From Reticulitermes speratus (lineage: Eukaryota > Arthropoda > Insecta > Blattodea > Rhinotermitidae), in the NCBI GenBank assembly GCA_021186555.1, contig JAJKFL010000042.1, forward strand, positions 15,414,521-15,478,520: 64,000 bases of DNA, written 5' to 3'. The notes below the pieces were generated by a model. That model was not told the DNA's origin. It saw only the letters and a list, made by a program, of their open reading frames with translations, and searched no databases. Below are positions 56,111-64,000 of this stretch, in pieces (position 1 is the first letter of the stretch; each line of letters begins with the position of its first letter). The position numbers were made by a program, and so were the translations under genes.

Positions 56111-56424
56111 ATGAGAGTCATCAAATCAAGGAGGATGGAATGGGCAGGACATATGGTGCGCATATGGGAAGAGGGAAATGCATACAGGATTTTGATGTGA
56201 AAACCTTTCGTAAATTAACTGCTTGGAACACATAGGCATAAATAAGAGAATAATATTAAATTGGATCTTGAAGAAAAACGATGCAATGTTGCGGACTGGA
56301 TTTATCTGGCTCAGAATAGGGACAAGTGGCGGGATGTTGTAGACACTTTAAAAGACACTTCGGGCAATAAAATGTGGGAAATGTCCAAACTGGCGAAGGA
56401 AATATTAGCTTCACAAGAAAGATG
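56111..56424 (+). pseudogene. LINE ORF2 3'-end remnant after the nested SINE
   Basis: Reads MRVIKSRRMEWAGHMVRIWE, then after a frame change NIKLDLEEKRCNVADWIYLA, then QNRDKWRDVVDTLKD, ending at a stop at 56422-56424. The K-S-R-R-M-x-W-A-G-H-M and D-W-I-Y-L-A-Q-N-R-D-K-W-R blocks are the closing motifs of insect LINE ORF2 proteins. The best preserved closing block in the window. Confidence 0.75.
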
Positions 56425-56935
56425 ACTCCCGCGTGAGATAATGAGAAAGCACGTCCAACAAGGTAAACTTTTCAGAAAAAGCTTTATGTTTGTAGTTAGC
56501 TAGTGCGTTTACGTGTGTGTGATCATATCTTGCTTTATAAAGCTTATATTTGTTTTCAGTTTGTATAGCTCGTGTTGCATTTAAAGATCTAATTAATTCC
56601 AACCTCTACACAAAACTATCTTAATCCTTATTTTTATGTTTTTAATTTCGTTTCATTGGAAGTCTAAAATTATTGTATTATGTAGGCTGCATTATTACAT
56701 TTGGTACACTTCTTGTTCCTTTCTCGATAGAGAATAGCCGTCAAACATCTACAGTACAACTGTCGCACCAAATCGCTCCATACGTTACTTCAGGAAAGCA
56801 ACAAAAATTTAATTCAGTGCAACATACACATTTCGCCCCCCCCCCCCCCAAATAAAAACAACATCTTGTGACACAAATATTCTCATAAAATTCCAAAGAG
56901 TTAAGAAGGTAAATTTAACAATCAGACACAAAACT
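56425..56935. other. Unassigned sequence
   Basis: A C run (about 13) at 56837-56849. Nothing recognised. Confidence 0.3.
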
Positions 56936-56939
56936 CTGG

Positions 56940-57205
56940 AAGAAGTATGTCATCGACTTCTGAATGGGTGTTTTTGTAAGGTGTGGATGTTTTTGTAAGG
57001 AGTGGATGTTTTGTAAGGTGTGGATGTTTTTGTAATGTGTGTACGGTGTTCTAATGTGTGTAATTGTATTTACTGTATGTATTTTGTTTTGTAATTGTGT
57101 ATAGTTTGTTTTGTATTGTTATTTTTATGTATATTTATATTTCCATTTGTATTGTGTGTACTAGGGTAAGGACTACTGCCACCGGGTGAAAACCCAATTG
57201 CAGTA

Positions 57206-57241
<36 letters not shown>
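56940..57241 (+). mobile_element. LINE 3' UTR with (AAT)n tail, plus short 20-bp tandem
   Basis: 56970-57060 has about four units of GTGTGGATGTTTTTGTAAG. After a GT-rich stretch, GCCACCGGGTGAAAACCCAA is followed by TTGCAGTAAATAATAATAAT and more AAT to 57241. A trinucleotide tail after such a motif is usual for insect non-LTR elements of the CR1/jockey type. Confidence 0.6.
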
Positions 57242-57242
<1 letters not shown>

Positions 57243-58559
57243 TAATTTGCCTTTTAAAAAATAAGTAACTAACAAGCGGCAATTTTAGCCCTCAAAAGAT
57301 GAAATACCTTCGTGCCTGTGTTCCAGCACGCGTTACTGTGAAGTATCTCGTGTGAAGAAAAGGTAACAGTGATTTCGCTATAAGTAATTAAATGTAACTG
57401 ACGATTTTCTACACTGGATTCTGAAATTCCTGCACTTTCTTTGTCCACTCAGTTTCTATAAGCACATTACGTTAAAACTGTGACGTAGCTTGGAGGTACG
57501 TTTATTAAGACTACCATCTTGATGTTCTATTATACTACTGAAAATAAAGTACAGCAGGGTTTAGGTGTGTACAGCAACACTTCTCGACTCGAAAAAGCTT
57601 AGTGTCTCCCAGTGCGGGTAAAGAAGAATGAAACTAAATAAAGAGTGAGAGAAGAAGACTGGAGTTGGGAATTCTGAAGGATCCGGCATTTTCTTTCGTT
57701 TTATGCAATCCCTTAGGATATCTGAACACCAAGTCGCAAATACATTGCAATCTATCCTGCCACAATTCAGCTCACTACTGGACGACGACTGAGAGGATGT
57801 TTAATGTGTGAAAAGTCTTTCCTTTCGTATTTAATGTCCCGCGTAAGTTCGGAACGAATGGTATTTCAAACTTAAGGCTTCTCTGATTTACCGATAATTC
57901 GACATGCTTCAGCACTTACAGAACTCGTTCCAGTGCATACCAACTTATTACAACGTTAAAATGAAATGTGATCAGTACCTTGTTTTCAATAACTACAAGT
58001 GCTTTATAACAATCGTGTAAATGTAAAACGTAAGCCTTTGTTACTAAATTATTAGATGTGTTAATGTCAGCTGTTGAGGATGAAGAAGTTCTATCCTGGC
58101 AGAAAAAATGCAAAATAATTTTTGCAGAAATCATATTTAGCAAAGTATCAGGCGCAGGATAACACGCTTCAGAAACTGGTACAATTTTGCTTACTGCTGT
58201 TACAGTATGGCTAGACTGTGCTGGTTAGAATCCGCATAGGTACTAAGACAAAGTCTCACCCGAACACAATAGGATACTCTACAGCTTTGGTTTGTTTCCG
58301 CCATTATGCCTTACGTAACGGTTGTACTGTTTTAGTGTCATGTTCTGCCTGCATTCAACGTTGCTGTAAACATGACAAACGAAATTAAAATGCGGTGTAA
58401 CTTTAAAAAATCGAAAATTAGAGATACTTATAACCTCCCTCCACCCCCCCCCCCAACTCCGGTGGTTTGGGGCCCGTCGCCTGCATGTAACGGCGAATCT
58501 GTTATAAACACAGCGAAAGGAAGTAGTCAACCTTAAGGCCCATCAGTGAGGGCCAAAAC
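57242..58559. other. Unassigned sequence
   Basis: C run at 58444-58454. Frames at 57916-58143 and 58279-58530 (minus) have no motif. Confidence 0.3.
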
Positions 58560-58870
58560 GAGTCCGGAACCCAGCAACAGGCTGAAACCAGGATAATTTA
58601 GACGGTACAGTGACCAGGCTAGACGGTGGACGACGGAGGAATCGGGGTTCGAGTCCCATCGAAAGCAAAATATTTTCCTCTTTTCCAATGCGTCTGGAAA
58701 CGCTCGGGGCACAACCAGCCTCCTAGTTAATGGGTACATGGGGCTGATTCCAGAGGATAAAGTGGCCGAGGTGTGAAGCTCCCTTTCACCAACATCAACA
58801 GCCGACGTCATAAATGTGTCCAGCTATACCTCCACTCCTCCATACACCTTCGTGACGTTGTACTTAATTA
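58560..58870 (+). mobile_element. tRNA-headed SINE with the shared 3' module
   Basis: TACAGTGACCAGGCTAGACG, then GGGGTTCGAGTCCCATCG (box B), then GGTACATGGGGCTGATTCCA, then GTCATAAATGTGTCCAGCTA, TACCTCCACTCC and TTCGTGACGTTGTACTTAAT. It links a distinct head to the tail module found alone elsewhere. Confidence 0.75.
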
Positions 58871-59879
58871 AGCACAGCTATGCCTTTACTTACTGTAATA
58901 GTACTAACATTATTATTATTAAAATGCAATGATATATATGTATACATATCTTTATTAAGCAAATTAGAACTCTGAAACAGATTTTACAATAGTAGCACGT
59001 TTCGCGTGAGTTATGGTTTTAATTATTTACTTAACTTGTTATTAAATTAAACACATAAATCCAATTTTTGTTGGCTTGTATTGTGTTGTTTGTGTGTATT
59101 TATGTAATTTATGCTGTAATTATTTTGTGCTAGTTTTGTAATTGGCCTCTGCGCTGTTAAGCCAGCAGTTTAATAAATAAGAATCGAATTGAGAATTGAA
59201 TTATTATTACTATTATTATTATTACCGTGATCAGTATCACCATCGTGATCGTGATTTGTTTGTGTTGTCACTGTTAAAAGTATGCGGTGGATGAAAGACA
59301 GTATCGGCTCTGTTTGTTGCCCAGAAGTTCTCTATACGAAGAACATGAAAGCGAACATTCACGATATTCTACACACCCCTCTAACCAGCAGACTGTTGAA
59401 TAAGACTTTCCGAATCTACCACCAAAAGACTCACAAATATCGCTGACATAGAGTCCTTTAATTCCGCCCAGCAAATGTCACCACCGCAAGACATCCTCTC
59501 TTCTTTAAATCATTTAAACTGCTGAGCAAGTGAGAGGGGTACCGGAAATTTATCGAGTGGAAAGAAACTACACTGCGTACAAAGGGCCCTGGCCCACTAG
59601 TGCCAGCAAATCATTGTTCAAAAACTTTGAAAAACGAGCACTAACTCTGTACCCTGCCCACTCTACATAGACAAAAAAGTAGCATGCATACACCACTGGT
59701 GGAACTGCAAAATACAGACTACCTAATTTAAGAGTGGAACGGTTTCAGTAAGCTCTCATGGCGAGATTCCCGCAGCAGTGCAGCAAGCACAGAGCTTGTA
59801 AAGCGCTCTCTGTGCACGCTATGAAGGCATACGGGGGCGTGGAGTTACAGTTCCACTCATTTTTAAACTCGTTACTATA
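58871..59879. other. Possible retroelement 3' end, then unassigned
   Basis: 59050-59230 resembles 44310-44430 and ends in AATAAATAAGAAT and ATT repeats. The rest is unrecognised. Confidence 0.35.
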
Positions 59880-60065
59880 TTGAGATGAGTGGTCAGCTTT
59901 ATAGGTCGCCGATACCCATTCAGTTGGAGTCTCGGTGGGCCCCAGAGCAGGTCTGGAAGTTTTTTAGGAAAAAGAAAAATATATTACCCCTATCGGGTAT
60001 GGAACCAGGATTCCTCGGTCGTCCAGACCGTAGCCTAGTCAGTCCACTGACTAGGCTTCCTCGGC
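59880..60065 (-). mobile_element. SINE (family 2), diverged
   Basis: Minus strand: CCTAGTCAGTGGACTGACTA, then CTGGTTCCATACCCG (degraded box B), CTCTGGGGCCCACCGAGACT and GAATGGGTATCGGCG. Counterpart of 14160-14422. Confidence 0.6.
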
Positions 60066-60335
60066 CCTTTACTCTGGAGTCGTTGCCGTTTCAGAGTGTA
60101 AGGTTCCCCCCACTGGCCCCCTCCCCCCGGCACCCCAAACCTCTTGCTATACTTATTCTGAAAAATTTTCAAGTTCGTATTGATCAACCCCACCTAACCA
60201 GGCACTTTCCCAAACTGGCTCAACTGTGCCGTAAATATGGCTGCAATATATTCCTCCAAAAGCCTCTTAAATTAAAGGCTAAATTTCCACGCATATAGAC
60301 CTAGTGTTTCCTAAGCACCAAAATATGGAGACGTG
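60066..60335. other. Unassigned sequence
   Basis: The 137-codon frame at 59885-60298 starts within the antisense SINE and has no known motif. Confidence 0.25.
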
Positions 60336-60339
60336 GGGA

Positions 60340-60575
60340 GTGAAGGTACAGAGCCAAGTCTTCGCAGCCTCAGCACAAAACAGTCAACTTGAGGCCCTGG
60401 CTGCCTTAATTCCAGAGACATAACCCCCGGCATCCATTGAATAGGACGCTCGGTCGGCCCTCAAACCGACCGAGACGTGGTGTCAAATTGAAATATTTCA
60501 GCTCTTGCAGGCAATCTAAATCTGTTCACCCAGCCCCTAGCATAGTCAGTACAGCGCCTTAAGATATCCCTGCTT
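60340..60575 (-). mobile_element. SINE (family 2), strongly diverged
   Basis: CCCCCGGCATCCATTGAATA, then GCTCGGTCGGCCCT, and on the minus strand TACTGACTATGCTAGGGGCT, keep the order of family 2. Confidence 0.45.
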
Positions 60576-61479
60576 CATCAAGCTCTGTATCCACCTAATC
60601 TAATTCTACATACCGACGTGTCTAACAATCTAAGCTTACCTTATCACGCCTAACTTTTATTGTAAAATACAATTTACGTTTAAGATATGTTTATAATCTC
60701 AAATGATTTACATTGGCCATCCATTTATTCTTTTTTTCTACAGAGTAGTATGATCTTTTGCTTTGAATTTTTTAATGTCCACGATGTGGAAGTGACTAAT
60801 CAAGTCTTCATAAATCCTTAATCAGAAAACGTCTGAATTCATAGCAAAGAACGCAATTCAGTATTATAGGGGAGAAGTACCAATAAATTATGGGTGGATA
60901 TTCACTGGAACAAGGGAACCTAGCGCATGGCAGGAAGCTTTCTTACGTATGCCCTCAATCACCCGAACCTTGCATCAATAAGGGTTGCTCATTCACAAGT
61001 AAAGGGGGTGCTGGTGAGGGTGGGTGTTATCACCACTAAAGAAGACAAATTGCCACCACCAACGACAACCACTGCCACCCTCGAACCGTTAGAACTCTTA
61101 CTGCTCTTCACTAAAACAGTTTAAATGTCTGTGCCGACCCAGACTGATAGATAGCGGAATTAATCTGATAAACAATACAATCAGAATCAGACAATCAGAC
61201 AGAGGCGGGGTGCTCCTGCCAACAAGCACTCTCATTCGGCCGTGTGGAAGTCACACACACGTCACACGTTCAGATTAATTGCCTGGGTTATGACAATGCG
61301 TAGCCTTGTCGGCGGACACCAAAACTTCGGAGGAAGAGCCCCAAAAATGGGCCTCATTTTCTATCACAATTATACGTCTCTCTTACAACGACGCTACTCC
61401 AGGACCCTAAAAATGGCTTTATTTTGTGTTCAAATTATCCCTGAAAAGAGCCGCTTTCTCACAACTTCGTGCCCATCTT
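60576..61479. other. Unassigned sequence
   Basis: Short frames at 60927-61124 and 61242-61514 lack motifs. Nothing supported. Confidence 0.3.
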
Positions 61480-61625
61480 TACCATCTTTAAAGCCTAATG
61501 GTTACTGTATGTAACACTGAGTTTAACATTAAAAACAATTGGACAAATAGCATTTCTGTTTTGAATGCATCTCAGTAAAACTCAGCGATTATTTCTCAGT
61601 AGAGCATAAACTGGTTGTCTTAAGG
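61480..61625 (+). repeat. Dispersed repeat family D
   Basis: ATCTTTAAAGCCTAATGGTT, ACTGTATGTAACACTGAG, TTTAACATTAAAAACAA and CAGCGATTATTTCTCAGTA follow the block order of 4030-4260. Confidence 0.55.
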
Positions 61626-61645
61626 TGATTCATCCCCGTTGTGTT

Positions 61646-62055
61646 TTCAATATCAAAATCAAACCAACATCTAATCCGTCACACACACACATACATGCCG
61701 CTTCTACAGTTCTAAATTTCCTACAAACTCACATTGTTTTAGACTTGCATGATATTGATATACACGATACACAGCTACACCCAACTACCCTTATATATTT
61801 TATATATAAATATTTTACTTGTTCTAGTTGAAAATCCTTTACATTTTTACGTTCTTGTTAGAATCATAACATTGTGAAGTCTGAGATCTCAAACTAATCA
61901 ATTTCAGTGGTAAATTTATATTTTACTTTCGTGTGTGCGGCCTGATGATGGTTATTTAATTTAGCCCAAACGTGTAGTTATTTTTTTAATTTACTGAGCA
62001 TATATGTTGTATTTAACAGGTTAGATGTTGGTTTTATACTGATATTAAATAGTTG
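61646..62055. mobile_element. Foldback element with one ribozyme-like end
   Basis: AAAACCAACATCTAA-type sequence on the left (61655-61680) is inverted at 62022-62050 (TTAGATGTTGGTTTT). The right side carries a plus-strand hammerhead-like motif; the left lacks one. Confidence 0.5.
61936..61983 (+). ncRNA. Hammerhead-ribozyme-like motif, copy 17
   Basis: GGC, core CTGATGA, extra T, stem II GGTTA/TAGCC (one G-T pair), CAAA (G12 replaced by C), ACGTGT, A, GTT. A short stem I with wobble pairs is possible. Confidence 0.35.
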
Positions 62056-62255
62056 GTGTTTATACGCCGAAGGTAGTGTGTACAGTGCGCGACACTATTT
62101 GAATTTTTAAATATAATTCAGGTTAATTTTCGTCTTTAAAGGGTTAAACCGGACTGGGCACTACCTTCTGTCTCACCTTGCTTGGGTCAGAGTGACAACC
62201 TTTCTTGCTATGTCCTATATTATAACCTGCCAACGTCAACACTCTACTTACTTCA

Positions 62256-62300
62256 ATCCTGAAGATGGTGGAAGCATGAATCCCAGAAATGTTTGTTGAA
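62256..62300 (+). ncRNA. Hammerhead-ribozyme-like motif, copy 18 (weak)
   Basis: Core CTGAAGA, extra T, poorly paired GGTGG...TCCC, then AGAAATGT. Only the 5' core is convincing. Confidence 0.2.
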
Positions 62301-63710
62301 TACCAAAGGCATCAAAATCCAGAATAATATTATATAAATATTGAAAATTTAATACACATAAATGTGTCTGTATTATTCCTCAATTTTTCCTCGTTGCTGT
62401 ATTTCCTGAACAAAGACAAACCAAAATCTATACCCATCATACCTAACTGAGCAATTTTATGAGTCTGTATTCCAACATTTGTGCTCCATGCGACTGGCCT
62501 CACAAAACCTTCCACTGAGTGCAGGCCCACACACAAGTAAAACATTTTCGATTATTCGTTCCCAATTCCCTGCAACCACCCCCTGCTTAAACCCCAGTCG
62601 TTACGACCCTCCACCGCACTGTGCAACGCAAACGCTATCAAGAATAACAATTTAAATGCGGCAGTGGCATCTCATCCCCTGCCCCTCTTACCCTCCCACC
62701 CCCCTTCATTCATCCCCTCAAAGATCCAAATGTTCCTAGCAGTAAATCAGACTCTGTTGCTGCCCCTGGAAGCCAGACCAACAGCATAGCGGCGCCACAC
62801 CGATAACATATCCTACGCCTCGAGATATGAAAGCAGTGCTATACTGTACAACACACGGACGTACAAAACGTGATCACAATTCAAATTAGCTTAAATGACA
62901 ATGGTCCACACGTATGATAACACACCACATATTTCTGCTCCTATACCTCCAGCAAACTTGCGTCATCTGACAATGTAAGCACGTCGAACTTGTAAACATA
63001 CTTTAAAATATCGAAGAAACGTGTGACAAATAGCTCTTCGTATTTCAGGTCATAGGAAGGCAACTGACACAAAGATTAAAGCACTTAATATACGTGCTCA
63101 GGTAAATATAAAACATGCTAAAGATGTAGCTCGGCCCTTCTTCCTCACAAACCTCCTCTAAAATAGGTTATTTTTTCACACGAAACAAGTTTAAGAAAGA
63201 TGCTAATACAAAACAGTGCATAATACCAACTTCTCACAGCTTTATTAAATTCGGTCAACACATACTATTTCAAATGCATACGTCCCTTAAAATACACAAT
63301 TGTTACTGCCTAATGCATAGTCAGACGATTCTCTAGCACGCAAATTCCTAACAAATTAAATAAATCTCTAAAGTACAATCATTCTTAAGGTGAGAATCCC
63401 TCAGAAATTTTCCGCCTTTTGTGAAAGATGAAGGCGCATCACCGCGTCCAAAAGATCCTGCCACTTGGTTCTGGTCTAGGCGAATAAAATTTAAAGCTTC
63501 GCATTCTATGTTATTCTAATAAACATTTTATCTCTTTCATTTATTTCTTTCGCTTCCTTTATGCGTGCTCATCCAATCCTGACTTACGTGTACACAGTTG
63601 CAATACTTGACAGGGTACAAATTGTTAAGGATTGGCATTACATACATTTGCCCGTCCTAGTGTTACTTCCCCTCGTAGGTCCAAATACACATTCTCCTTA
63701 GCAGTGGATT
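62301..63710. other. Unassigned sequence
   Basis: About 1.4 kb including a C-rich stretch at 62560-62720. No gene recognised. Confidence 0.3.
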
Positions 63711-64000
63711 GATCTCGAACACCTTCATGGCATGCACAGTACAATAATTTGATATTGATCTCGAACACCTTTATGGCATGCACAGTACAATAATTTGATA
63801 TTGATCTCGAACACCTTCATGGCATGCACAGTACAATAATTTGATATTGATCTCGAACACCTTCATGGCATGCACAGTACAATAATTTGATATTGATCTC
63901 GAACACCTTCATGGCATGCACAGTACAATAATTTGATATTGATCTCGAACACCTTTATGGCATGCACAGTACAATAATTTGATATTGATCTCGAACACCT
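63711..64000. repeat. 46-bp tandem array, truncated by window end
   Basis: GATCTCGAACACCTT recurs at 63711, 63757, 63803 and every 46 bp to the edge, with more than 6 units. The unit also contains ATGGCATGCACAGTACAATA. Units differ only at C/T in ACCTTCATGG versus ACCTTTATGG. Confidence 0.97.

Overview
The window looks like intergenic or gene-poor DNA from a large, AT-rich, repeat-laden insect genome. A cockroach or termite is my guess; it rests on the insect-type arylalkylamine N-acetyltransferase genes plus the density of tRNA-headed SINEs, decayed LINEs and foldback elements. It is not bacterial: no operons, no dense coding, and nearly all open frames are under 100 codons. The only convincing host genes are two near-identical single-exon aaNAT-like genes (20805-21464 and 26365-27039) inside a tandem duplication of about 5.1 kb (19246-24330 and 24827-29889). 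Each unit also carries a broken second aaNAT fragment, a tRNA-derived SINE and a 1.4 kb foldback element.

Layout. 1-9.4 kb: SINE tails, an internally deleted Tc1/mariner-like element (693-1281), LINE ORF2 remnants and two inverted-repeat elements. 9.4-12.5 kb: two adjacent, related minisatellite arrays (41-bp and 40-bp units). 12.5-19.2 kb: a second transposase relic, SINEs, an 85-bp tandem array and LINE scraps. 19.2-29.9 kb: the aaNAT duplication. 30-43 kb: mostly unassigned sequence with LINE ORF2 3' ends on the minus strand, a solo foldback arm and a 35-bp minisatellite. 43-62.3 kb: many inverted-repeat elements, nested SINEs, a pogo-type MITE, a 101-bp tandem repeat and a three-level nested insertion. 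63.7-64 kb: a 46-bp tandem array running off the edge.

The most interesting signal is a small RNA-like motif recurring at about 18 loci on both strands: CTGAWGA, one extra base (usually T), a 5-7 bp hairpin, GAAA, then a self-complementary ACATGT followed by A or C. This is the layout of a type I hammerhead ribozyme core (C3-A9, stem II, G12-A14, a very short stem III, NUH cleavage site). In several copies the flanks also pair as stem I. Many copies sit as outward-facing inverted pairs at the ends of foldback elements. The extra base after A9 is the main reservation.

No tRNA, rRNA, CRISPR, viral gene or promoter could be supported. Coordinates of repeats are by eye. Identity percentages were not computed.
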